From IMG/VR virus record IMGVR_UViG_3300021093_003813, positions 36,968 to 100,967 of that record: a DNA stretch of 64,000 nucleotides. The stretch is one strand, 5' to 3'. Shown here piece after piece: positions 52,055-60,361 of the stretch. The translations under genes and the position numbers were made by a program. The notes beneath the pieces were generated by a model. That model made no database searches. It saw nothing but the letters and a program-made list of their open reading frames with translations, and was not told the origin of the DNA. This DNA is from a virus. The first letter of the stretch is position 1. Every line of letters starts with the position of its first letter.

Positions 52055-52852
52055 TTATGAACTCATCCATTCAACTTTAGGCACATATTTTCTTTGAATG
52101 CTGTTACATATCTGAGATGTTTCTCTCTGTGTTTCCAGAGTCATATTATCTACTATTTCTTGGTAGTATCTATTCACAGTATCGTTATTGTATTGTGGAA
52201 ACTTACGCTTAAAATAATCAAAATGTATTTCTGTGGTCGGATGGCCATCATTTTCTGACCCTCCTTTCCAGGATATTCGAACATTATTCTTATGCTGGGC
52301 TTGAAATAATTCTAAATTTTCAGGATAATTAACAATGGCGTTGAATTTATTCTCATACATTAAGGCTAGTTGTTGGTCTGTGATGCGGTTATAAAAAATT
52401 TCAGAATTTGCGGGCCCTTGCAACAGAGTATGCTTTATATTAAGAGTTTCCAGCAGTTTTTTAACAATGAAAGCACTATGCCAAGATTGCTGAAGTCCAA
52501 ACTCTGGTGACCAAAAATGTTCATCTAGATACTTGTACTTTTCTTGGTATAATGGATGACATTCATCACCTCTTGGATATCCATTTAGCACATCTCCATT
52601 TGTGATCCATCCACTATCAGGTTTATAAAAAGAATAACGAGCATGTGTGGTGAACATCACTGCTACATAATCATTCTCAGTGATTTTTTGGTTTTCCAAA
52701 GCTTCACCGAGCATGTACAAGATGTACTGGTTAGATGCTCCTTCCTTAGCATAATTATAGTATTCTTTCGAATTTAAACCCACAGCTAAGTAATCTGCCC
52801 ATGTAGGAAAAGCCCACCTAGTGAAACTACACCCAAATGCAAAGAATCTCAT
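52055..52852 (-). CDS. SGNH/GDSL-like hydrolase
   Basis: A 265-residue protein starting MRFFAFGCSFTRWAFPTWAD with block I at once, then KEGASNQYILYM (about 37-48), YVAVMFTTHARYSF and a C-terminal GHPTTEIHFDYFK where a catalytic His may lie. The Asp-x-x-His pair is less typical than in the other copies. It overlaps the next radical SAM gene by four bases, suggesting joint action on one substrate. Confidence 0.65.
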   Translation of the reverse strand: MRFFAFGCSFTRWAFPTWADYLAVGLNSKEYYNYAKEGASNQYILYMLGEALENQKITENDYVAVMFTTHARYSFYKPDSGWITNGDVLNGYPRGDECHPLYQEKYKYLDEHFWSPEFGLQQSWHSAFIVKKLLETLNIKHTLLQGPANSEIFYNRITDQQLALMYENKFNAIVNYPENLELFQAQHKNNVRISWKGGSENDGHPTTEIHFDYFKRKFPQYNNDTVNRYYQEIVDNMTLETQRETSQICNSIQRKYVPKVEWMSS

Positions 52853-54294
52853 TGAGAATTATATACCCCAGGTTCATAGTGTTTGATGGACCCGTCAATC
52901 AATGTATCAATGATGTGAAAATATTTTCTAGTCTGTAAGCTGTCATACCATTGAACAACAGAGGGTGGAAAAGTGCTTCTAAAATCTTTTTTTCTCCTTA
53001 TATCATACTGAGTATAGAAACTCTTGAAGTCATGATGCAAGGCATTCTTGTCATCACTTACACTATTATGCCCTTTGTTCACAACTTCAATATAATCAAT
53101 CAATCGTTCAATCTGGGCTTTTTCACCATCGTTGAATAGGGGTGAATGTCTATTAGTGTCATACCACCACTTCAATTTTTCACGAACTTCATTTTTTAGG
53201 TGGTCAGGTAGTGCTAATGGACTCATGAATCCAGGCCAACGAAGGATGTTCAAATCCACGTGGGGCTTATGCCAGCCATATTTCTGTTTTAGCACTATCA
53301 TATCATCCAAGAAATCAGTAATGCTAAACAAACATAGGCTGTTGATGGTCATCATGATTGTTACTGCACGGAATTTGGCATTTTCAATGAAGAATACTAA
53401 ATTATCGCGCCATTTTTCATAAATCAATCCATCACGGATATATTCGGCATGGGGTCCGAACGACTCATTGCTTGTGTACAAGTCGAATTCCTTGATGGGA
53501 AGTTCATGTGTCAATGCCACAACTTTTTCCAACAACTCACGGTCCATACCTAAGTTGGAATTCACAGCAAATCTCATGTTAGGTGAAGGATGCTGCTTCA
53601 TGACATCTATGAATTTCCAAAAGTTATGACTGACGGATGCTTCACCCCCTGTGACACGCAATTCTTCCAAACTTTGTGAGAGTTCAGGCCACCATCGAAG
53701 GAATGCCTCTACATAAGGATTATTTTCTGAGTTTTTTCCATATGGCTCAGCCCAAGACCCGTCTGCTTGATAAGAGCCCCCACCTTCAGATGTGAAGTTT
53801 TGATATGCTCCGTTTTTAGCAATGTCCTTAGCCCACGTTGTACTATATCCAGCATTGCAATAACTACATGCAAAATTACAGGTTCTATCAAAACTTATCT
53901 CAACAGTTTTTAACAGTACGTCATCTTGCCAATTTACATCACGCAGCTTAGCAATATCTTCTTCTTTGTAAATTTGACTCTTATACACTCGGTCGGAAAC
54001 ATTACCTCTTCCGATGTCCTCGATTTTCCAACAATAGGAACATTCAGCAGGGCGCACACCACTCAACATCATTTGCCGAGCTTTCTTTTTATGCTCTGTG
54101 TTGTGTAGTGCTGATGGATTTTGTTGAATTTGTACTAGGTCTACTGGGTGGGGTAAAGGTAAATGGCAGGAACTAGTGTATCCATGCCCTAAATGTAAAC
54201 TAGCATTATACCATTTAGCCGCACAGAAACTAGGACTGATGCTATTTAGGTGTTTCTCCCTCCAGTTAACTAGTTCGTTAGATGCTTCAGACAT
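52849..54294 (-). CDS. Radical SAM protein, twitch type (copy 2)
   Basis: A 481-residue protein with the cluster RTCNFACSYCNAGYST (Cys139, 143, 146) and RVTGGEASVS (about 216-225). The N-terminal auxiliary Cys set is SFCAAKWYNASLHLGHGYTS, SSCHLP and ECSYCW. It is paralogous to the following gene over its whole length (CAKW, HLG-G, SCH, LHNT-HKK, YCW). Pairs of this type may act in sequence or as a heterodimer; no peptide substrate is seen nearby. Confidence 0.83.
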   Translation of the reverse strand: MSEASNELVNWREKHLNSISPSFCAAKWYNASLHLGHGYTSSCHLPLPHPVDLVQIQQNPSALHNTEHKKKARQMMLSGVRPAECSYCWKIEDIGRGNVSDRVYKSQIYKEEDIAKLRDVNWQDDVLLKTVEISFDRTCNFACSYCNAGYSTTWAKDIAKNGAYQNFTSEGGGSYQADGSWAEPYGKNSENNPYVEAFLRWWPELSQSLEELRVTGGEASVSHNFWKFIDVMKQHPSPNMRFAVNSNLGMDRELLEKVVALTHELPIKEFDLYTSNESFGPHAEYIRDGLIYEKWRDNLVFFIENAKFRAVTIMMTINSLCLFSITDFLDDMIVLKQKYGWHKPHVDLNILRWPGFMSPLALPDHLKNEVREKLKWWYDTNRHSPLFNDGEKAQIERLIDYIEVVNKGHNSVSDDKNALHHDFKSFYTQYDIRRKKDFRSTFPPSVVQWYDSLQTRKYFHIIDTLIDGSIKHYEPGVYNSQ

Positions 54295-55788
54295 TTAATC
54301 CTCGTATAGAAAAGTATTATGCACGTCATTTATTAATATCATACACTCTTCAAAAAATTCTCTGTATTCTGGGAAAGTTTCTGAGAAATTTGTTCCTCTT
54401 CTCTTGTCGTATTCCAATACATATTCTGCAAATTGTTTACGCAACAAATTTCTTTTCTTGTTATCAATGTTTTTCATCTCATCACGGACAACATAATAAA
54501 GACGCTCCATCCTGTTCATCTCATAATCAAAAAATCCCTTGCCACAAAGAGGTGGCCAGTTTAATTGATGTAGATTCAGGTACCCATATGACACAATATC
54601 TTCAATGTACCGAAGGAATGATGCAGGTAATATCCACGGAGCTAAATGTTCAGGCCATCTGACATATGCTATATCCAATGATACTGGATGCTTTCGAATC
54701 GGTTGAATAGTATAGCGATGCTTCATCACAACAATATCTTCCATCATTTTTTTAAATGATGGTAAACTAAAAATGTTAAAAGCAGCCATAATGGTTAAAT
54801 GGCTATTAGGAATCTCACCTAATACACGATGACAGTTGCTTATCCACTTCTTATAATTAATACCGAAACGTACATACTCGGATTGTTTGCCATGGGCTTC
54901 GTTACTAGTGTACACTTTAAACACTTTAACGGCCTGTTTGTCCTGAATAATCTTCATCTTCTCAATGAATTTATTAATAACCTCATCAGGCGCACCTAAG
55001 TTGCTATTGATATCCAATTCCAGCTCGGGTTGTGGATTCTCTATAATGTAATCTAGAACACGGAAGGTGTGCTTAGACAATAGAGGTTCTCCTCCTGTGA
55101 TTCTGAATACTTTCAAGCTCTTGATTAATTCAGGCCACCATTCCCAAAATGCGTCAATATAGGGATTTTCTTCTGATTGAGGAATAGGAAGAATTCTATT
55201 CTCCTTTAACCATTCTAGGTCATGAAGAATATTATGTGTGAGCTTATAGGGCCCATGCTGTTTTATTTCTTGCTGCCAGGTTGTTGAATATGACGGCGTG
55301 CAATAGGCACATTTGAAATTGCACGTGGTATCAAAGTCTACTTCCAGATATGTGGGATTGATGTCTCCTGTATACCCTGCTTCTTTAATTTTTTCTAAGT
55401 AGGGCAATGACCAAGTTTCTGCACTTTTGGTTACGCGGTCACTGAAAATTGTGCCTTCATTGCTGTTTTTACTTGAATCTTCAGCACGCCAGCAATAATC
55501 ACATTCTTTAGGGCGTTTACCCTCAAGCATCAATTTTCTTTGGCTCTTTTTATAGCTTGTATTGTGTAGAGCCTTTGGATTGTTCTTGATTTCTTCAACT
55601 TCAATTTTATGTGGAGGAGGATGGTGGCAACTATGTGAAGTCCCTGTGCCTAGATGCAAAGTTACCTGACTCCACTTTGCAAGACACATACTATCACTCA
55701 CCTCATTCAATACTCTTTGTGTTTCTTGAAACCTGGGCACATTGTTGGAAGAATCAAAGAATTTTTCATCATATATCGGCAGCTTCAT
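54295..55788 (-). CDS. Radical SAM protein, twitch type (copy 3)
   Basis: A 497-residue protein with TTCNFKCAYCTPSYSTTW (Cys156, 160, 163) and FRITGGEPLLSKH (about 240-252). Auxiliary cysteines lie in MCLAKWSQVTLHLG, SHSCHHPPPH and KECDYCWRAE. Its stop is directly followed by the ATG of copy 2. The pair sits between an SGNH protein and a methyltransferase-like protein, so modification of a sugar or lipid is as likely as of a peptide. Confidence 0.83.
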   Translation of the reverse strand: MKLPIYDEKFFDSSNNVPRFQETQRVLNEVSDSMCLAKWSQVTLHLGTGTSHSCHHPPPHKIEVEEIKNNPKALHNTSYKKSQRKLMLEGKRPKECDYCWRAEDSSKNSNEGTIFSDRVTKSAETWSLPYLEKIKEAGYTGDINPTYLEVDFDTTCNFKCAYCTPSYSTTWQQEIKQHGPYKLTHNILHDLEWLKENRILPIPQSEENPYIDAFWEWWPELIKSLKVFRITGGEPLLSKHTFRVLDYIIENPQPELELDINSNLGAPDEVINKFIEKMKIIQDKQAVKVFKVYTSNEAHGKQSEYVRFGINYKKWISNCHRVLGEIPNSHLTIMAAFNIFSLPSFKKMMEDIVVMKHRYTIQPIRKHPVSLDIAYVRWPEHLAPWILPASFLRYIEDIVSYGYLNLHQLNWPPLCGKGFFDYEMNRMERLYYVVRDEMKNIDNKKRNLLRKQFAEYVLEYDKRRGTNFSETFPEYREFFEECMILINDVHNTFLYED

Positions 55789-56467
55789 TTTTATACCCTA
55801 TAATCATATATCGTGTGAAAGTTTCGCAATCTAGTTCTCCTTCCCAAAGTATTTTTTGCAAAGGATTTTGTTTTTTGAAATCTTCTAGACTCGTTGCAAT
55901 GCGCACATGCTCAGGAATATCTAAATTATTACCCTGCAGCACTATTGGAACATCATCTGGAACATTGCTCAACCACCGATTAAAAACATCAGTGGCTATA
56001 TGCTCAACACTAGTATTTATTATCAGTCTAGGAGAAGAATACACAAAGACCTTATGTAACCCATAATGTAACCCATAGCTCTTCTCAGTATTGGTGTAAT
56101 TATCAAAAGTAAAATCTTCCATGGCCGATGTAACAAATTCTATCTTTAGACTTGTTTCTTGTTGGTCTAGTTCTTCACCAAATATCTTGCATGAACAGTC
56201 TGCATCTATGCTGTACACCTTTCTGAATCCACAGTTATCAGCTAACATGGACGCCATGACACCATACCAGCCGCCAAAAACATAAGCATCTCCGCCGCTG
56301 GTAATATTCAGTTCTTTCAACATGGTTATTATCCAAGCTTTACTCTTAATTTGGCTTTCCCAAAAATTTTCTAGTATTCTGTATTGAGTTTCGCCTGTAT
56401 GATGGCGTAAAGCGTTCATCCATGCAATGACCCTTGCAGAGGGTATCAAAACTTTAGTTGGCATCAT
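55769..56467 (-). CDS. Class I SAM methyltransferase-like protein
   Basis: A 232-residue protein. VFGGWYGVMASMLADN (about 63-78) resembles motif I of Rossmann methyltransferases, followed by VYSIDADCSC (acidic end of strand 2) and a later LIINTSVEHI. The ITMLKELNITSGGDAYVFGG lead-in matches a phage family I have seen listed as methyltransferase. The substrate is unknown. It overlaps both neighbours. Confidence 0.65.
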   Translation of the reverse strand: MMPTKVLIPSARVIAWMNALRHHTGETQYRILENFWESQIKSKAWIITMLKELNITSGGDAYVFGGWYGVMASMLADNCGFRKVYSIDADCSCKIFGEELDQQETSLKIEFVTSAMEDFTFDNYTNTEKSYGLHYGLHKVFVYSSPRLIINTSVEHIATDVFNRWLSNVPDDVPIVLQGNNLDIPEHVRIATSLEDFKKQNPLQKILWEGELDCETFTRYMIIGYKNEAADI

Positions 56468-57345
56468 AATTGTTTTTCCAAGAATGGTATAAGGACATCT
56501 TCACACCATAACTTAGCTCCGATAGCTCCGGGATGAAACCCATCTTTATTAAAGATATCTCTACCTGCGTCCAATTTTTTTCTCTCATCGTGGGTTAGTT
56601 CACCTGCGCCTTGTCTACTAACTGACAAATACTTATGCAGGTATTCAAACATTCCTTCGGTTATCATGTTCTTGTCTAATTGCTGAAATAAGTAACCTAT
56701 AATTTGATGCTGTTGGTTGTCTACAAAATCTTGATATACATGGTCCATGAAAAACTGATTTACAAGCTGTATTCCATGCAACTTACAAAAATTCTGTAGC
56801 ATGACAATGTTTTCTAGAGAAATATGAACCTTTCCCACGCCCGAATTCATCCACCCATCTAAGTCATAATGTTGCTGCACAAATTCCATCTGGCAATCGC
56901 TCCCATTGACGGTATAATACCACCCTCCGTCTGGGTTATACACAAAATCATCGCCATATGCAGTTTTAAAATATGCAGGAATCTCTGGTCCTTGATTTTT
57001 TAGGTCGAGGAATTGATTGCACATTCCTCCCTTGAAATTAGGCCAGAGTTTCACCATTCTTTCTATGATTTTTGAGTTGTCAATGTACCATGCCTTGCGA
57101 AACGTCCCGCTCCACATAACTGCCACTAAAATTTCATCTGATTTATACCCAGCATTCAATGCTTCAGTTATTGCTAACATCACCTTCTTCTGAATCAATT
57201 CTTGCCCTTGACTATTGTAACCAGTATGGTTGTAACTCATAGTCGGATTCACTTTTTGGAGATATTGTGTTAAATATCCCTTCCAGTTGGTATCATCTGT
57301 GAAGGTACTAAAACTACAACCTCCAGTTATCAAGTGTTTTATCAT
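56464..57345 (-). CDS. SGNH/GDSL-like hydrolase
   Basis: A 293-residue protein with LITGGCSFSTFTDDTNWKGY (5-24), NHTGYNSQGQELIQKKVM with the Asn/Gly block (about 39-56), VAVMWSGTFRKAWY and the C-terminal DGFHPGAIGAKLWCED with an Asp-x-x-His pair. This is the best-preserved SGNH catalytic set of the four copies. It opens the AT-rich cassette on the upstream side. Confidence 0.75.
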   Translation of the reverse strand: MIKHLITGGCSFSTFTDDTNWKGYLTQYLQKVNPTMSYNHTGYNSQGQELIQKKVMLAITEALNAGYKSDEILVAVMWSGTFRKAWYIDNSKIIERMVKLWPNFKGGMCNQFLDLKNQGPEIPAYFKTAYGDDFVYNPDGGWYYTVNGSDCQMEFVQQHYDLDGWMNSGVGKVHISLENIVMLQNFCKLHGIQLVNQFFMDHVYQDFVDNQQHQIIGYLFQQLDKNMITEGMFEYLHKYLSVSRQGAGELTHDERKKLDAGRDIFNKDGFHPGAIGAKLWCEDVLIPFLEKQL

Positions 57346-57347
57346 AA

Positions 57348-57458
57348 TCAGTTGTAGATGAATGGGTCCCGTTTCTTCAAATCTTGTAATTTTCTTTTGG
57401 TTTTATAGGCCATTAATTTTTTTAACAAGAAGTCTACGATTTTGTCTAGAATTTTCAT
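57348..57458 (-). CDS. Conserved 36-residue basic peptide
   Basis: The frame MKILDKIVDFLLKKLMAYKT ends KRKLQDLKKRDPFIYN. It begins two bases after the GMP reductase stop and ends two bases before the SGNH gene. The first half is an amphipathic helix, the second strongly basic. The KKRDPFIY ending is familiar to me from small unnamed genes in marine T4-like phages. Function unknown. Confidence 0.7.
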   Translation of the reverse strand: MKILDKIVDFLLKKLMAYKTKRKLQDLKKRDPFIYN

Positions 57459-57460
57459 TA

Positions 57461-58477
57461 TCACACCGTGTATTGCTCTAAAGAGCGGTTAAGGACGTTG
57501 TTAACTTGAATGAATTTTGCTTTTTGTGTCAATTCAGAAATATTTAGTGCCCCTACATAGGCACAAGTTGAACGAATTCCACCTAAAATGTCAGACATGG
57601 TGTGTTCCACCAAGCCTTTGTAAGGAATTTGCACCACTCTTCCCTCAGAAGCACGATAATTTTTCACTTGGTTGTGACGTTGTTGGGCTGCATGACTGCT
57701 CATCCCGTAAAAAGTCACCTTTCCATCACGAATTTCTTGTTCTGACTCATCATGACCCGCAAAAACACTGCCGGCCATCACCATTTTAGCGCCTGCAGCC
57801 AAAGCTTTTGAAAAATCTCCGGGAAAAACACATCCTCCATCACTTTGCACACCACCTCCCACTGATTCTGCGGCAGGAACACACTCTTGCAAGGCGGAAA
57901 ATTGTGGATAACCCACACCTGTTACACGTCGAGTGGTGCAAACAGCGCCGGTCCCGATGCCCACACGGGCTAAATCAGCACCGGACATGATGCACCGTTC
58001 AACTGCTTCAGGTGTCACCACGGTTCCTGCCATGATGAAGGCATCAGGAATGTAATTTCTCACCTTGGAAATGAAATCATAGAAGGAATTCATGTATCCA
58101 TTTGCCACATCAATGACAATTTTAGGGGTGAAGCCATCAATTTTGTTCTTCCATGCCTTCACAACATCAAAGGCCATCTCCATTTCATCATCATTCATTC
58201 CTATAGTGATGAAAGCATGGCTGACATCATGTTGATGCACCCAATCTGCCAGTGTATGATGTTTAGTAATGGCTGTGAAGGCATTGAATTTCTTCAAAGC
58301 ATGATGCATGCTGAAGGTTCCCACACCATCCATGTTGGCAGCAATGATGGGAACACCAGAAATTCTGGCGCCCCATTTGCCTTGGATGTTGGTTTCCACT
58401 TTTACTTGTTGTCGTGAAGTGATGTCAGAGAATTGTGGGACAATCAACACATCATCGAAATCCAGCTTCGCCGTCAT
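57461..58477 (-). CDS. guaC: GMP reductase
   Basis: A 338-residue IMPDH/GMPR-family TIM barrel; E. coli GuaC is 347. GVPIIAANMDGVGTFSMHHA, IVIDVANGYMNSF, VGIGTGAVCTTRRVTG with catalytic Cys180, SDGGCVFPGDFSKALAAGAK and FYGMSSHAAQQRH all match GuaC; no CBS domains as in IMP dehydrogenase. It reduces GMP to IMP with NADPH and releases ammonia. With the PurA-like enzyme at 62802 it could turn guanine nucleotides into adenine nucleotides. AAGAAGGTG precedes the ATG. Confidence 0.92.
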   Translation of the reverse strand: MTAKLDFDDVLIVPQFSDITSRQQVKVETNIQGKWGARISGVPIIAANMDGVGTFSMHHALKKFNAFTAITKHHTLADWVHQHDVSHAFITIGMNDDEMEMAFDVVKAWKNKIDGFTPKIVIDVANGYMNSFYDFISKVRNYIPDAFIMAGTVVTPEAVERCIMSGADLARVGIGTGAVCTTRRVTGVGYPQFSALQECVPAAESVGGGVQSDGGCVFPGDFSKALAAGAKMVMAGSVFAGHDESEQEIRDGKVTFYGMSSHAAQQRHNQVKNYRASEGRVVQIPYKGLVEHTMSDILGGIRSTCAYVGALNISELTQKAKFIQVNNVLNRSLEQYTV

Positions 58478-58479
58478 GA

Positions 58480-58740
58480 TTACACCTTCTTGGTTACCGT
58501 TTCATACAAAGATTCAAAATCCTTGTGTAGCTCCACCTCTTCATTGTAATTACCCTTGTGATAGGTCTTGGCCAACTTGTTCAACACCTTACGGTTCAGT
58601 TGTAAATCATCACACACATCCTTCTTCACATTCTTAATCAAATCACGTTCTGCTTCCATGCGAGTCATGCTGGAAGAAATTTCCTTGAGCGCATCAAGGA
58701 GTTTTAGCTTGTCGGCTGGTGTCGTAGGTAAAGGCGTCAT
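58480..58740 (-). CDS. dsbA: DsbA-like dsDNA-binding protein
   Basis: 86 residues from the ATG at 58740, chosen because GGAG lies just upstream and the longer frame only mirrors the amidase end. LLDALKEISSSMTRMEAERD, LIKNVKKDVCDDL and KTYHKGNYNEEVELHKDFES follow the T4 DsbA pattern (T4 DsbA is 89 residues). In T4 it binds double-stranded DNA near late promoters and helps late transcription. This is the phage transcription factor, not the bacterial disulfide enzyme. Confidence 0.75.
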   Translation of the reverse strand: MTPLPTTPADKLKLLDALKEISSSMTRMEAERDLIKNVKKDVCDDLQLNRKVLNKLAKTYHKGNYNEEVELHKDFESLYETVTKKV

Positions 58741-59224
58741 ACAATCTCCATAATTCAAAGTGTTCACCTGGGTCTTTTTTACGTTTCTTAGGATAGGCAA
58801 TGTCGGAATGACCCAGGATGGGTTTGTCCCGACTATCCGGATACCGCATATTAATGTAATTCTTCAACAATGTCAAGGCTTGATATTGTGCATCTGTGTA
58901 TCCCAACAGATTGGTGCCTTGCAAACAAATACCAATACTAAAATCATTCCAATCTCGTATACCTTGCCATAAACTCACACCCGCATGAAATGCCACATAT
59001 TTCAAATCCTTCCATTGATGTATCACACCATCTCGGGCAATGAAATAATGGTATGCCAATCTTCTTCTTTGCAACACATACCGTGTGGATCGTGCATTCA
59101 ATCCAGCTCCATCATTGTGTATCACAATGTAATTACGAGTGGTGTCCCGTAATATTTTACCCGGCAAGAAATTCTTTATTACCGGTGGTGCCAGAAGTTG
59201 TAGTGTTAGTGCCAGTGTTAGCAT
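58694..59224 (-). CDS. N-acetylmuramoyl-L-alanine amidase endolysin
   Basis: 176 residues from the ATG at 59224, fixed by AAGGAG seven bases upstream; an earlier ATG exists. A hydrophobic N-terminus (MLTLALTLQLLAPPVI) may act as a signal or anchor. The amidase_2 zinc site is NYIVIHNDGAG, a central FHAG, and LGHSDIAYPKKRKKDPGEHF. It cuts the bond between muramic acid and the stem peptide and is the second lysin outside the tail. It overlaps the PspC and DsbA genes. Confidence 0.88.
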   Translation of the reverse strand: MLTLALTLQLLAPPVIKNFLPGKILRDTTRNYIVIHNDGAGLNARSTRYVLQRRRLAYHYFIARDGVIHQWKDLKYVAFHAGVSLWQGIRDWNDFSIGICLQGTNLLGYTDAQYQALTLLKNYINMRYPDSRDKPILGHSDIAYPKKRKKDPGEHFELWRLYDAFTYDTSRQAKTP

Positions 59225-59414
59225 GTATGTTCTCCTTGTCAGGTACAATTAACCATGCTATAACATATCCCACCACAGCAGGAAGGGGTGACCAGATGGA
59301 TATGAACCACAAGAAACGAATCAGAGTCACATCTACGTTCAACATTTCACTCAACCCTGCACATACTCCTCCCAATCTTCCTTCTTTGCTGATGCGATAC
59401 CAGCGTTGTGTCAT
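59157..59414 (-). CDS. PspC-domain membrane protein
   Basis: An 85-residue protein that is almost only a PspC domain: WYRISKEGRLGGVCAGLSEM, LNVDVTLIRFLWFI, and a membrane helix PLPAVVGYVIAWLIVPDK. A Thr/Asn-rich tail follows. Bacterial PspC senses inner-membrane stress and binds PspB/PspA. It is coupled by ATGA to the UV endonuclease stop and overlaps the amidase start by 68 bases, so it may be part of the lysis set. Confidence 0.85.
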   Translation of the reverse strand: MTQRWYRISKEGRLGGVCAGLSEMLNVDVTLIRFLWFISIWSPLPAVVGYVIAWLIVPDKENIHANTGTNTTTSGTTGNKEFLAG

Positions 59415-60307
59415 GCTACCTCCAGGTATTTGAAATAGGCCAACTCTTTGCCCTTGGCCTCCAAATCAACATCTATATTTAGACCGAAATCATCAATCTT
59501 GCAGAAAGTGTAATCAGAATGTGCGCGAGGATTGCCACCTACATTTTCATTCAGATTCCTGCTTTCACTGTAATGAAACAAAGGCGTGGTGTCCCATGTG
59601 GATGCTGCCAGTTCAGCTGCCTGCTGTGAGGACAACCCATCAGTGTGAAATGTGTGATGAAAATAATCAAATGTGATGGGTGTTTTGATATGAGTATAGA
59701 TGTCCTGGTACAACTGCTTTACTGAGAAGGAATTGGCCTTGTCATCATTCTCCACCACCAACCGCTGTTGTGTGGAAGTGTTCAAGTTCTGAAATTGTTC
59801 ACAAAACTTGCTCGCCACATCCTGCGAATAGTTCATGCCTACATGAATGTTCAAGGGATAATAATGACCACCAGGAATTCCCATCATCTGGTACAGTAAG
59901 TTGTGATGATGTAAATTCTTGATGCTGCGTTGCAACACCAAAGGCTTGTTGGATGCCAGTTTCACAAAATGGTCAGGATGAAAACTCACACGCATACCAC
60001 TTGCCATGATGATTTCACCTGCCTCACGCAATGCCAACAGGATCTGCTGATAATCTGGCAGGTCTGTTTCATGATATTCTTCAAACCAAGGAAAGATGTT
60101 GCTGCCAATCCGAAACACACGAATGTTGTTGGTAACATTCCATTTCAGAATGGTCACCAGGTCTTGGGCATTCTGCAAAGTAAGCAAGGACGTCCGTTCC
60201 AGTTTTGTGTCCTGACGGAACGAAGCCTGACGTAACGTCCTGCCTGTGGTGATTTTCTGTTTGCCCAGTGTCAGATTGATACAGCAGTACCCAACTTGAT
60301 GTGGCAT
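59411..60307 (-). CDS. uvsE: UV-damage endonuclease UvsE/UVDE
   Basis: A 298-residue TIM-barrel nuclease: VGYCCINLTL at the start, TLRQASF, FRIGSNIFPWFEEY, HPDHFVKLAS, RLVVENDDK and TFDYFHHTFHTDGLS supply the His/Glu/Asp metal ligands of UVDE. It nicks DNA 5' of pyrimidine dimers and other lesions. T4 uses DenV instead; marine phages often carry UVDE. It has the strongest sigma70-type promoter in the window and a GAGG Shine-Dalgarno. Confidence 0.9.
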   Translation of the reverse strand: MPHQVGYCCINLTLGKQKITTGRTLRQASFRQDTKLERTSLLTLQNAQDLVTILKWNVTNNIRVFRIGSNIFPWFEEYHETDLPDYQQILLALREAGEIIMASGMRVSFHPDHFVKLASNKPLVLQRSIKNLHHHNLLYQMMGIPGGHYYPLNIHVGMNYSQDVASKFCEQFQNLNTSTQQRLVVENDDKANSFSVKQLYQDIYTHIKTPITFDYFHHTFHTDGLSSQQAAELAASTWDTTPLFHYSESRNLNENVGGNPRAHSDYTFCKIDDFGLNIDVDLEAKGKELAYFKYLEVA

Positions 60308-60332
60308 AACACCTCACTTGAAGTCATACTGT

Positions 60333-60361
60333 AATATAACACTTTGTTACGTGGATGTCAA
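60333..60361 (-). promoter_or_regulatory. Sigma70-type early promoter for uvsE
   Basis: TTGACA (60356-60361), 17-base spacer, TATATT (60333-60338) on the minus strand, followed by ACAGTATGA. The same ACAGTATGA follows the -10 box of the exonuclease promoter, which may be a shared start-region element. Confidence 0.75.
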
